Positions 48,601-59,762 of a stretch of DNA of 64,000 bases are shown here, one piece after another; positions within the stretch are counted from its first letter, which is position 1; each line of letters opens with the position of its first letter. Origin of the DNA: Nemopilema nomurai (taxonomy: Eukaryota; Cnidaria; Scyphozoa; Rhizostomeae; Rhizostomatidae); the NCBI GenBank assembly GCA_003864495.1, contig ML133456.1:2295255-2359254 (forward strand), read 5' to 3'. The notes below the pieces were generated by a model, which saw nothing but the letters and a program-made list of their open reading frames with translations, made no database searches and was not told the DNA's origin. Position numbers and translations under genes: made by a program.

Positions 48601-50936
48601 GACCGATATTTCTGGCTATGTACGTTCATGATAAGAGAGTGGAATTTTATATAAACCTGAAGGCCGAACCTGTGTAACAAGCCATTGAAAACATCACTGT
48701 ACAGCTGCATTTTTCTTCAAAACAGAACTAAATTATATATACAGGAAAAAGTAAAATTGAAAACATTGAGCCTTTGGTATATCCATGTATTATCCAGATT
48801 GTCCTTTAAACTGTGTACAGATACGAAATCTATGGAAAGTGGCGGATTTTAGTAAAAATGTTATAAAAGAGCCTTTGAAAGCTCATTGGAAGTTTTAGAG
48901 AACAAGTCAATAATATGTTCCACATCAAGGGAAAGCAAAATTTCCTTTTCGATGGTCATTGCAAGCAGAGATTCTAATCCTTCTTGGATCATGCTTGATC
49001 GTATCCGTGTTTTGATCCTCTTTAATGCTTAAAATGACCTCTGCGGTAGTGGAGCTAACAGGGACGAAGAGGCTATTCCATTGGCATCATCATCATCATC
49101 ACTGCTGACACGCATCACATGCATTATGCGGTCATAACGCTGGTGAAATGCCTTCAAACTGAACTCCCGAGAACTTCATCTCGCAGTTTGACACTTTTGA
49201 ATGAAATTACATTCAACTTCTTCTCTTTTTGAATAGATTCGAAAAGGTCGTGGATCTTCTGTGACTTTTGAAAGAGATTATACCGCCTCTCGAGGTTATC
49301 GAACAACTTGATAACTTGGATAGATGCACCTGCTGAATCTATTATAAACAACATACACCTAAATAGTATACACCCAGTGAATCACACAATGGATGAATAA
49401 ATGGAAAGGGAAAACAACAGTGGAATCGCTACAAATGTCATAAGAATTTTGGCGCCCCTCCTTAACTTCGGCGCCCCTTCAAAAAATTCCGCTGGGGGGC
49501 CTGGCCCCCCTGGCCCCCCCTGCCAGGCCGCCACTGTTGTAGATGTTCTGTTTGGGCATGATAAGAATGTAGAGATAGCGCTATTTAACAATCAGGTGTT
49601 TTAAAAAGCTATAACTTCCGGGGGCTTCGCCCCCTGCTCCCTCATGAGGGCGTTGCCCTTGACCCCAGACCCCTCCCTGCATACACACCTCTGCAACTCA
49701 CGCTACGTCACTGCCTTGTGACATATATAAGAACTGCCTTATTTTATTATTACTTGTTGCTGATCAAAGAATATCTTGAGACATATATAAGAGCTATCTT
49801 CTTTTATTATAACTTGTTGCTGATCAAAGAATATCTCGAGACGTATATAAGAGCTATCTTATTTTATTATAACTTGTTGCTGATCAAAGAATATCTCGAG
49901 ACGTATATAAGAGCTATCTTATTTTATTATAACTTGTTGCTGATCAAAGAATATCTTGAGACATATATAAGAGCTATCTTATTTCATTATAACTTGTTGC
50001 TGACCAAAGAATATCTCGAGACGTATATAAGAGCTATCTTCTTTTATTATTACTTGTTGCTGATCAAAGAATATCTCGATACGTATAGGCCTAAAAACGT
50101 AACTATGTTAATGTCTTCCCAACAATTGAAATTGTCAAAAATCAACATTTAAACCTCCAAATTTGTTAAAGCTTCCTTTCCATAACGTTGGTATCAAAAC
50201 ATGCTCCAGATAAGATTGCAACTTAGAACTGTGTAGTTGTTAGAATGATTACAATAATTTATTATTATATTTGGGGGTATTTTTATCATAAAAATAGCAT
50301 AATTTCACAAGGGTTCCCCCAGGGAGGGGGATTGCAATGCCCCACAGCCCCCAGCCAGTTTTTCTGTGCAATTTGCACGACTAACTCTAAAGACCCAGCT
50401 TCGCCACTGCTTGCGGTACTGGTTCATACATGTTGTAATCTTCATCCGTAACATGAAAGTATGAAAAATTTGCATTGGAAATCTAAATGAAACTACTGAG
50501 GCAACATGAAAGTCTCACCAAACAGCAATACCGGATAGCCATAGGTAGGTGTAAAGAGGCCAACGTATCGCACGCAACTCCCCAGAGCATTCAAGGCGCC
50601 GGCTAGAAGGATGGTTGTGAAGATGCCTCTTCTGTTCAAGAAGTAACTCGCGGGAAGCATTAAGAGGACAGGAACAATGGAAAATATTGACGCCAGCCAA
50701 GAAACCTGGAGCATGTTGATACTGTAGTACTTTCTGGTGATGTTACTAATTGACGAGAATGCAAACCAAACAGAGAGATTCGATATGCTTAGAAGACAAT
50801 ATCCACCAAGCACGAACCATCTTCGTTTGTAGAGGATTGGAGCAAAATTTTGAGTAGTTCTTTCCGTATTGTTGTGTAGTTCAAGACATTCTGGCGGATC
50901 GGCACTACCATCGTGATTTGAGGCTTCTGTGGCCAT
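45659..50936 (-). CDS. SLC49/FLVCR-family MFS transporter, copy B
   Basis: Exons 50936-50519 and 46701-45659 join in phase (G|GA) to 486 residues; exon 2 has exactly the length of that in copy A (1043 bases). Marks are KRRWFVLGGYCLLSISNLSV, LPARIAAMWFGEKERATAVA, the GHEFEIGLMGALGLLLSVPS segment and AELTYPVSEANSG near helix 10-11. A Ser/Glu-rich cytosolic loop joins the two six-helix halves. The third helix region (LNRRGIFTTILLAGALNALG) differs from the GLG(F/L)TIVL form kept in copies A and C. Two stretches are about 97% identical at DNA level to copy C. The 3.8 kb intron holds nested DNA transposons and a minisatellite, so correct splicing depends on removing a large repetitive intron. Substrate unknown. 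Confidence 0.9.
47404..49713. mobile_element. Middle hAT-like transposon, inserted in the outer one
   Basis: The left end CACTGGCGTAGCGTCAAGG and the complement of the right end, CAGTGACGTAGCGTGAGTT, agree at 14 of 19 positions. Flanks are CCTTGAGA (47396-47403) and CCTTGTGA (49714-49721), an 8-base duplication with one change. Near its right end is GGGGGCTTCGCCCCC. Without the inner insertion it is about 1.15 kb with no recognised gene. Confidence 0.62.
48383..49536 (-). mobile_element. Inner hAT transposon with ZMYM1-type transposase remnant
   Basis: Perfect 16-base inverted ends (CAGTGGCGGCCTGGCA) are flanked by a perfect 8-base target duplication TTGTAGAT (48375-48382 and 49537-49544). 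Minus-strand frames at about 49354-48870 carry pieces of a ZMYM1-like hAT transposase: IHDLFESIQKEKKLNVISFK, then a C-terminal dimerisation-like stretch (ALKRIKTRIRSSMIQEGLES, EKEILLSLDVEHIIDLF). Frames are broken by stops and most of the enzyme is missing, so this is a deleted, dead copy. With perfect ends it is the youngest of the three nested elements. Confidence 0.87.
49719..50087 (+). repeat. 60-base minisatellite, about six copies
   Basis: Six nearly identical 60-base units, each reading roughly ACATATATAAGAGCTATCTT then an AT-rich part and TTGCTGATCAAAGAATATCT. Because 60 divides by three, one frame stays open and would encode a 20-residue repeat (TYIRAILFYYNLLLIKEYLE). I regard that frame as a by-product. 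The array begins at the right border of the middle hAT element. Confidence 0.93.
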
Positions 50937-53153
50937 TTTGTTGTTGTACAGAGCTGAAGTAATTTTGCACTCTTAATGAACAGTGTCGGAAAGTCAATGA
51001 TCTTTCAAAGATCAGAGATTACCCGCGCAGTTAACCAATCGGAAACGACTTCCGGTTAAGGAGCAAATGCTTCACGTCGCACAAGTGGCAATGGAAGAAG
51101 ATTGTATTAAGGGGGCAGAAATTGATAGAAAAGCAATGGCAATATCATGTACTTTTCGACTCATAGCCAATTTACTGATGAATGGAGACAAAGCCTTATA
51201 CATGATCACTCTAGAGAGCCACTACGTGACTGATTGCTTGCCTGAAAAGCTGCCAGGATAATTTCAAAGATTACATAACTGTTCGTGACGAAGAAGCAGG
51301 CTAGTTTAAGTTTGAGAGTGATTCATGTATCCGATGGTTTGGCTTCACTTACAGCAAGAGCCTCTTTAGCTTACAAATTATATCAAAAACTACGAAACGA
51401 GATCATCTATAAATCATCTATAAAGAAGATAAACCAATGTTTGGCACATTCAAATCTATTTTTTAGTTCTACCTGTGATATCTTGAATGCGCTTGAAGAA
51501 ACTCTAATGCATCAAGACAATGCGAAAAATAATAGAAATAGAGAATTTGTTGACGTGACTGGGATATAATTGAGTAATTCAGAAGCTATCGTCTTTCTTA
51601 GGTCAACAACTTCAATGAGCATATTGGCCCCTCGTAACGTTATTTTGACGTTGGACATGTATATTCTATTTGAAAGTCAAAACGTGTCCATAGTTGAGTT
51701 TTCGTTTGACAGTTTATCAGCTAAAGAAAGCTATTAAGTCAATTAAAATATATCTTTTGCTTTTATAGATGTTTTCAGAATAACAGTAAATTTCATAGTT
51801 GACCCATAAGAAAGTTGTACCGCATTGAATTGGTTCCACAAGGAGATAAAAGAAAATCATAGATGATTCTGCAAGATGCAAGCATTGGTGTTGCAGAGAA
51901 GAGGTTACTTTAGAAACGTGAATATGGGAGCAAATTCAATCGACTGGTTGGATTTTACTATATTTGTAGATTGATTTTCTTGCGTGGAAAAGAGATATTA
52001 AAGTTAGCATTAAGTAGCAAAATACTTTAGCAGCATTGGTAAAGTTAAGATCAAGATAAATGTTATTCGGTAGCGTTGTCATGACATGTGACTTTGTAAG
52101 AAATTGGTTGACAAAGTTTATTCATGTCTGCTACTTGTGAATTCCTTGCAGCCCAACGTGCAATTTATACATCGTAAAGATTGGCACAGTGCAAACACAA
52201 GGAAACAGAGCGGATTCTGAAATATTAATTTAAACGAACATGTACAAACAATATTGATAAATGCTCTTTCAGATAAATTCAACCAAAGAAGAAACAATCA
52301 CAAACAAGTCAGGTTGACATTCCATCAAACGGACAAAGTTGGCACTTCAAGATATTATGAACACACCAATGGCCTAACCTATCTAAACTCAAAGTTTCCT
52401 GACAGCATCTATGCTTCTTTTTTTGCAACAAAAACAGCCTCCTCAAACTTTTTGAGAACAATGAGATATTTTGATACTCCTATAACTCATTTGATACTCT
52501 AATAAATTCTCAACAATCTTTGATGATATGTTCTTTATATTTCTTATTCTCATTCAATGATATTTCTCATTATGTTTCTAGAATACATAAATACAAACAA
52601 TTCATAGTTTCGTCAAACTTCTTGTGCAAAAAGCATAGTATATCTGCTTGAAGTATGGATCTAAAAACTCTGTAATTACACTATAACTGACTTGAACTTA
52701 AACGGTCTGGTGGTTAAGTACCAAACAGGCGTGAGATTGGTACCAAAAACGAGCACTTCACACGAAAGTCAAATGTTATAGAAAATATCCTACCAACGAA
52801 GGTAGGAATGATATAGTTCATTACATGATTCATTGCATGACGAAGCAGCTGCGAACATTACACTGAAGAACGTTTCTTTGGAATAAGCAAATCTGAATAT
52901 TTGGTGTTCTAAGACCTTTGAGCAATTATATTTTCCAACATATGCGCCTAAAATTGCACACTGTTGTGCGAATTTAGTTAATTTCTTAAATCTAAGCCAT
53001 GTATTCATTCATAATTCGAGAGTCTTTTTAATAAATTCTAACAAAGCTGCTATTTTGTATTCAAATCTTCTTTGGCAGATCTTAAGAATTCTAGTAAACA
53101 TTCTAAATAACTCCCTCACCACGTTCAATGGACTAGGTCTGATGATTTTCCCC
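50937..53153. other. Spacer between transporter copies B and C
   Basis: Promoter of copy B and 3' end of copy C. Plus-strand frames near 51067-51569 have no recognised domain. Confidence 0.45.
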
Positions 53154-56100
53154 TTAATCATTCAGATTTGAAGAAACAAAAGTTCTTAGGCCCTTGTCCT
53201 TTACCACAAGGGACAGGCAAAGAGCTAAACAATTTAGAATAAGGATGCAAATCATTAGAATATTAGCACCTACATGCAGTAAGATAAAGCTAGCAGCCCG
53301 ACCTAAGATTAAACTGTAAACTTGAGCAAACCATAATAGTAGCATTCCTGAGTGTCCTTCAGAGACTGGGTACGTGAGTTCAGCTATATGATCAAAAGCT
53401 GTCGTGTAATATGTAGCGAAGACCATGACAATAATTATATAAGTAAAGAGCAGACTGTAAAAAGAAAACCGCATAAAGAAAAACACAGTCAGGAGGGAAG
53501 TTAAAAGGGTAAGAAGACAAGTAGTTCCTATAGTTATCCTCTTGTATGCTCTTGTTTTGTCAATTAAAACCCCAATGATGTAAGTGCTTGGCACACTAAG
53601 TAAAAGACCCAAAGCTCCCATTAAACCTATCTCGAATTCATGGCCTGGAAATTGTGGTATCAGCATTTCGTTTAAGGCAATTAGGTAAACTGATTCAAGG
53701 CCAAAAATGACACCATGCAAGTGCAGAACTTTATGGAATTGCAGGTTCCTTAGAAGACTTGAAAATCCAGACTTCTTTTTGGTTGTTTGTATGATAGTAG
53801 GCACCTGACTGGAAAATTCGGTCATAGGGATCAAGTTGCTATCAGGCGTGACTTCATCAACATGGCTGTTTTGAGTATTCCTTCCTTCAGAACTTGCATT
53901 TCTTGCACACCTTTGTGCTTCACTGTGACTGGGAGCTGTTTTTGGTGCATCTCGCACTGTCACAGCTACATAGATCAAACTTAGGACAGCTTGAATTGCA
54001 GTGATCAACAAATATAATTGTAAATCTTTGCCAATTTCTGACTTCCTTGGTCTATTTTTCACCATAGCTGTTGGCAAGAAGTAGCCCAAAGCCAATCCAA
54101 CAGAATCAGCAGAAATTGCTATTGATACTGCTCTTGCCCTCTCCTGTTCTCCAAACCACACAGCAGCTATCTTTGCTGGTAGGAACAAAAATCCAGAAAT
54201 AGATATTGAGCAAAAAATGCTTCCTAAAAGAAAAAATAATTTTTTGAACTGATGATCATTAAATGGCAGCAGATGTATCTGATTAAAGTAGCCTTTTCCG
54301 CACTTGTGGACATCAATTCTCATCGACATTGTTGTCTTTCATCTCACAAATGTTGAAAAAGGATCATGTTTGTTCAATACATAAAAAGGCCCTTGCCCTT
54401 GCATGAGATGATGCATAAAGAGGCCCTTGCCCAAAGGCGATAGACAAGGCTTCCTACCCGGAACTTTTCATTGACTCTTACAGAATTACAGAACGCCCTG
54501 TTTTTGGTATACTTCACACACTTGAATTACACGTTTAGAATCTCTTAACCTTTCTGGGGTTTCCCCCCAGAATGTGACTTCATTATTGACTAGAAATGGG
54601 CCTAGAAATTTATAAAAGAGCCGCTTGGATGACACTTTTTGTTAGGATGTCCTTCTCGCTCGTTGGCTCGTAACATTAAATTGCGCAGTGTTAAAATTTA
54701 TCTTTGAATATAGATTTAATAATTTCATACTTAAGAATCACATTTATATGTTAGAAGCAGAGGGTCTTGAGATGCCTACATACATCGACGTTTTGCCAAA
54801 TTTTCAACGGAATTTTGGTGCGAGGGGATTGCCTTATCTCATCAAATACGATATTGACGAGAAACTTCCTCAAACTATCAACTCAAGATACTTCATTGTT
54901 TCCAAACTTGCGTCTTTGAGTTCTAATACTAACCATCTATCAATCGCACTTACCAACATAAGAAGTCTGTCTCGTCAGTACGGTGATTTGGCAACTCTGT
55001 GTGTGCAAGCTAAAAATCTTTTGATATCATCGGAGTTTCGGAGACGTGAAACTTTATTCAAAGCAAGATCCTTACTAATGTTGATATAAAGGGCTATAAG
55101 CTTTACGATACAGTATCGAAGAGCCAAAATGGAGGTGTTGGTTTTTATTTTAAAACATCTCTTAATTCTAGCAGCCGTGAGGGTTAAAAATTAAGTTGTG
55201 ACGCCTTTGAACTCTATGGGTCGAAATTGAAAAAAATAAAAAGAACTACCACTCTGTTTTAAAAAGCTGCTCTGCGCTGTCTAAAAAGAATAAATTTCGT
55301 TTTGCTAAAATTAATAAATAAAGCAGTTTTTGTCACGGGTGATTTCAATACTAATCTACTGAATTGTGATTTCAAAAAGGTCTTAATTCTGTCTCTGATA
55401 TTGATAAGTTTTATTATCAATTTCTTCGTGATGTTACCTTGCTAGTTTCAAAACATGTTCCTATTTAAAAATGGACCGAGAGAGAGTCAAAAATTAAGGA
55501 AAACCTGAGTCAAAAATGACAAAAATTTGCGATTGAATTCTAAGGAAGTTAAAAAAAATCTCAGAGAACATTACAAAACTTCAAAACAAATTTCAAAATG
55601 ACATAGCAAATGAACTGAAGAAAAATAAAGTTAACTTCCTTCAAGACTTCTTTGCATCCAATTGTAGGAACATAAAAAATCGATTTGGAATGGTCAATAA
55701 CTCAATAATTCACATAAATGTCTTGTTCAGTCAAATATTTCTAAAATCCCTCATCCTCTGGTTAAGCCTATTAATTGATCTGATCTCAACATAATTTTTT
55801 CACAGGAATTAAAGTAAGCTAGAGTAATCCTTTTATTAAAAAGAGGACCCTGAAGCTAGATCCAATATAGGCGGATATTGTTGTCACTTTTTGTTAAGTT
55901 GTTTGAAAAAGAAATGAACAAAAGAATATACTCTTTTGTAACTCAAAACAAAATCATATATATATCCTTTACAATTTGGCTTTTAAGCAATTCATTTGAT
56001 CGATCATGCAATAAATAGTATGAATGTGGCCTTGACAATAAAATGTATTGATGTTGTGGTATATTCATTGACTTACAAAAGGCCTTTGGTACTGTAACTC

Positions 56101-58009
56101 ATACAATTTTGCTTTCAAAACTATATGGAGTGAGAGGGAATGTACTTGGGTGGTTTAAATCATATCTTATACACAGAGCACAGTTTGTTTCAACTAATGG
56201 CAGAAATTCAGAGCAATTGGAGGTTACATGTGTTGTGAACCAAGGATCAGTGCTAGGACCCTTGAAAAGCTTACTAGGAAGGTTAACAAAGAATTGAAAT
56301 ATGTCACACATTGGCTTGATGCTAATAAAAGCTGTTTGAATGTAAAACTAACTTTCTAATTATTAATTTTCACTCAGCATCATTACTACTAGACATTATG
56401 ATCAAAATGGATAAAAAGCACATTTCCAAAGAAAAAACATCAAATTCTTAGGAATACTCTTGGACGCACACCTTCATTGGAAATATCATCTTGCTGAACT
56501 CTAAAAAAACTGGCAAGAATCTGTGGCATTCTTTTCCGGATTAAGTACCTTCCTCTTACAGATACTTTCATATAAGTTTATAATGCTTTGTTTATGTCCT
56601 TCTTGCAGTGTAGTATTATTAGCAGGTCCACATCAGCATTGTTTGCCGTCTAAATTTTAAACCTGCTTAAATAAATAAAAAATGTATGTCTGATGTATGT
56701 ATTATTTGGGTCCTTCTGCAATTCATATATTGAGCCATTGTTCAAATTTAAAAAAATAGCTGTTAGAGCTATATCAAATCAAGAATTCCTTGCTCCATTC
56801 CTTCACATCTTTAAAAACTTAAAATTACTAACTTAGAATTTCAGACCTCCTCAAACTGAAACTATTGTATTTTGTTTAGAAATCAATTAAAAAGCTAACT
56901 CCAATATACTTCCATTACTTCTTTTTCCGAAATGTATCTATTCACTGTCATGGCACCAGACAATCAACATGTGGTGATCTCTTCTTGACCATGACAAACA
57001 CTTTACTGTACAGCTTGAAATCAACTTGATATATGGGGCAAAATTATGGAACACTCTACCAGTAGAAATAAGATCCACCACTTCCAAATTTTTATTCAAA
57101 AAATATTTGAGAAATTACCTCTAGAAACGATTTGAAAGCCAATGAGCTTTGCAAAATTGTCTAGCCTGTAAGGTAGTTTGATTTTATTCAATGGGACACC
57201 TTCAAAATTTTACATAAAATTGCTGTAAAAAGGTGAGCAACCTAATTTCATGGCTCCTCCTGAAGAATTCTGCTTCTACTTGTCTGTCTAGGTTTTTGGA
57301 TAACTGTAATAGTAGAATTTCAATGAAAACAAATCAAAATCACAAAAAAATTCAAACTAATAAGCTTGTTCAAAGAATGACAAATGATGGTGTATCACAT
57401 TCGAAGAGAGACAAACTTCTCTTTCAAATACAAATACAGAGAATTAAAGCTGCTAATGATGGAAGTTTCTGAGGTTAATCAATTTGGGAAAAGTAGTTTT
57501 TAGCTTTCGAAAAACTGAGCTTATCATTTCTTATAACCTATCCATTTTGAATATGTGTATGGTTAGTTAACACACAAAGTGTAAGTTAATAACACAAATA
57601 TCTCACCTATGAGCAAGAATGAGTAGCCATAAGTGGTTGAGGACATTCCAATATATCTAATGCAGCTTCCCATGGCATTGAAGAAAGCGGCTAGAACGAT
57701 AGTCAAACCAAGACCATTTCTGTTCAGGAAGTAACTTGATGGAAACATTAAGAGGACAGGAACAATGGAAAATATTGACGCCAGCCAAGAAACCTGGAGC
57801 ATGTCGATACTGTAGTACTTTCTGGTGATGTTACTAATTGACGAGAATGCAAACCAAACGGAGAGGTTTGATATGCTTAGAAGACAATATCCACCAAGCA
57901 CGAACCATCTTCGTTTGTAGAGGATTGGAGCAAAATTTTGAGCCGTTCTTTCCGTATTGTTGTGTTCTTCAGGTATATCGGCGTCACTTACGCCGTCACT
58001 TACGCTCAT
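53154..58009 (-). CDS. SLC49/FLVCR-family MFS transporter, copy C
   Basis: Exons 58009-57607 and 54223-53154 join in phase (G|GA) to 490 residues. The start ATG 58009 (MSVSDGVSD) is the first in frame. The membrane plan is as in copies A and B: KRRWFVLGGYCLLSISNLSV, LNRNGLGLTIVLAAFFNAMG, LPAKIAAVWFGEQERARAVS, AELTYPVSEGHSG. The loop between the halves is about 10 residues longer than in B. It shares two patches of near-identity with copy B, while the sequence between and around them is clearly older. The intron (54224-57606) contains a dead LINE in the opposite direction. A P-like transposon lies about 250 bases upstream of the start codon, within the likely promoter. Substrate unknown. Confidence 0.9.
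54688..57130 (+). mobile_element. Decayed CR1/L2-type LINE inside the intron of transporter copy C
   Basis: Plus-strand pieces of a non-LTR retrotransposon, in order. An endonuclease-like part at about 54900-55180 has ALTNIRSLSRQYGDLATL and GGVGFYFKTSL. A reverse transcriptase part at about 56060-56270 has GVRGNVLGWFKSYLIHRAQF and QGSVLGPL. Thumb-like sequence follows at 56290-56590 (THWLDANKSCLNVK). A C-terminal tail at about 57020-57120 has YGAKLWNTLPVEIRS. The frame is broken many times. The catalytic first box reads IDLQKAFGTVTH, with its Asp residues lost, and the region holding the second catalytic box is deleted. It is therefore dead. Confidence 0.8.
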
Positions 58010-58396
58010 ATTCAATAAAAAGCTTTCTTTTTCCTAAAGAAATCTAACGAGCATCTCTCACCAAGCTTCCTTCAAAAATTGCAATAGATGCGGTATCAGA
58101 ACGAGACTCCTAAAATGCCGGGGACGTCGAAAATATTTGACTTTGTCGCCACCCGCAAATTTGCAGGCACCAGCAGCAAAATTGCTTCCCCACTGTTGAA
58201 CTGTTGAAATATCTTTCATAAGGGTTTGGAGGTGCATTATAATTGAGAAAGCTGGGTATTAGCATAGTCGTTAGAAAAACACTGGTCTGGAAGGCCGGCA
58301 AACATCAAAGGGCTTTTCGCATTATTTGAAAGCATGTTGAATTCTCCAGTCACGTGACAATATCCGTGCACAGCCTTGCACGGAAGTGTTTTATAA

Positions 58397-58516
58397 TGGC
58401 AGAAAACAACGAACGTCGCAGATCTTCTCGTAGAATTTCCCAACATAATGAAAATTCAGAGGTATCAGATGAAAATTTGGACGCAATCTTTGAGGCTCTG
58501 GAGTTTGCAACATGAG
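58397..58516 (+). CDS. Short frame at the left end of the P-like element
   Basis: An ATG just inside the left inverted repeat opens 39 codons rich in Arg, Ser, Asn and Glu (MAENNERRRSSRRISQHNEN) before a TGA. An overlapping frame continues with FDDEVRLSRRLNRSMTDKGH up to a possible donor GTACGT at about 58577, so it may be a first exon broken by a one-base change. No domain was recognised. Confidence 0.3.
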
Positions 58517-59333
58517 TTTGACGATGAAGTGCGCCTAAGTAGAAGATTAAACCGATCAATGACTGATAAGGGCCACGTACGTATTTCTAACAACTACTGG
58601 TTGATTCTTTCCATCTTGCTTGCTCTCTCAACAAAATTTACCACTGATGAAAATACTTCCGTTTTTTAATTTTTTCCTGAAAGATCAGAAAATTAATTCC
58701 ATTAAGTCGGCAATGCTGTTCAGCTTTCTTTTTTCTTATCGGCCAAATTTCGGACCCTGATTGTTGGTATGCTTTCTGCATGGAGACATCAACATCGGTA
58801 TACAATAGATTTTGTAAGATCAAAGTAAATGTACAATTGAGACAAACTAAATCCTTGATATCCAAGGTTTCAGCGAGAACCAATTCAGTTTCCAATGTTG
58901 TACTAGTTTCACATATTCAATAAATCAAATCTTTCAATTAGCTTGAGTAGCTTTCTCAGAATCGATCTTAGGCCCCCAGAGTTATCTTTGCTTTGTATTA
59001 TTCGCTGTGATAAAATCGGTTAGGCATTTACATTTAATTATTTGTACCATTAACAAAATTGCAATTTTGAAATTGCATTTGATAAATATTCTTTAACATA
59101 CTGTGAGAGGATTTGTTGAGTTTCTTATTGTTGAGTGCCGTCGGTACGAAACTCATATTGAAAGGGGTGGGCTTACAGTTTTAAAATTGTTTGGGGCCTG
59201 AAAATGTACTCATGATAAAATAGACAGGCCTAGGCTCCTAACCGCTGGCTTCAAGGTTCAATCGCGATCGATCTTTCAACGATCGAGTAAATGTTTATGA
59301 AAAAGGTATACTATAGGAAAATCACAAATTTAA

Positions 59334-59602
59334 CTAGGCTATTAGCATCAAATCAATAGCTAGATACTTAAAAAATTCTATTTGCTCTGGTAGGAAATGT
59401 TTTTCACATATAGAAACTCTGTCATTTTTCACTCTTTCTTTGAAGGCCTTGTCCAGTACCCTGCTCTTCGTTATTTCGTTCAGGAGAAGTTCCCTCCATT
59501 TCATTTTTTCGTCGTTATTTGCCGCTGGAAGTTTAAAAATTCCAATACCTTTCGTTCTACGGCTGCTTCCACAATTAAAACTGCACCATTATCGCCGGGC
59601 AT
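59334..59602 (-). pseudogene. THAP zinc-finger fragment of a P-like transposase
   Basis: The minus-strand frame shows a THAP domain at 59585-59394: a first Cys pair (CSFNC), IFKLPAANNDEKMKWREL with the conserved Pro and Trp, and CEKHF with the second Cys, His and Phe. The plausible ATG at 59602 lies in a different frame one base off, so the start is broken. The frame stops at 59334, about 20 residues after the THAP core, with no catalytic domain following. THAP domains bind the ends of P elements in the family. Confidence 0.65.
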
Positions 59603-59762
59603 GATAAAATTGACATGATATATATCCACGATCAAAGCATACAAGAGTAGTGGCCGAAGCAGTGTGCACGGATAATGTCACGTGACTTTCAAAAATCCTA
59701 ACAATAAGATATTCTTTTGATGTTTGCCGGCTTTCCAGACCAGTGTTTTTCTATTGACTATG

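Larger units (their letters stand above)
47008..50409. mobile_element. Outer hAT-like transposon (host of two nested elements)
   Basis: Both ends carry the inverted 12-mer CAGTGGCGAAGC, and the flanks are an 8-base target duplication with one change (CTTGCAGT at 47000-47007, CTTGCGGT at 50410-50417). Eight-base duplications and CAGTGGCG ends are typical of hAT elements. Without the nested insertions it is about 1.1 kb. It contains a 60-base minisatellite and no transposase remnant that I can see, so it is non-autonomous. It sits in the intron of transporter copy B. Confidence 0.72.
58263..59762 (-). mobile_element. P-element-like transposon with THAP fragment
   Basis: Inverted ends begin CATAGTC, continue with TAGAAAAACACTGGTCTGGA, and extend with gaps to a TCACGTGACA block about 110 bases in. 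The direct repeat GTATTAG flanks the element (58256-58262 and 59763-59769); counting the shared next base it could be 8. Ends in CA and a 7-8 base duplication fit the P superfamily, as does the THAP domain on the minus strand. A plus-strand frame starts at 58397 just inside the left end. The element is 1500 bases, too short for a complete transposase. Confidence 0.7.

Noticed and set aside
49719..50087. Regular repeats considered as CRISPR-like array
   Set aside because: The repeat fills the whole unit with no variable spacers, and the genome is animal.
49718..50152. 144-codon open frame encoding a 20-residue repeat
   Set aside because: It arises from a 60-base minisatellite whose length is a multiple of three. 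It lies inside a transposon within an intron.
59255..59290. GGTTCAATCGC resembling a tRNA B box (possible tRNA or SINE)
   Set aside because: No A box or cloverleaf could be drawn around it.
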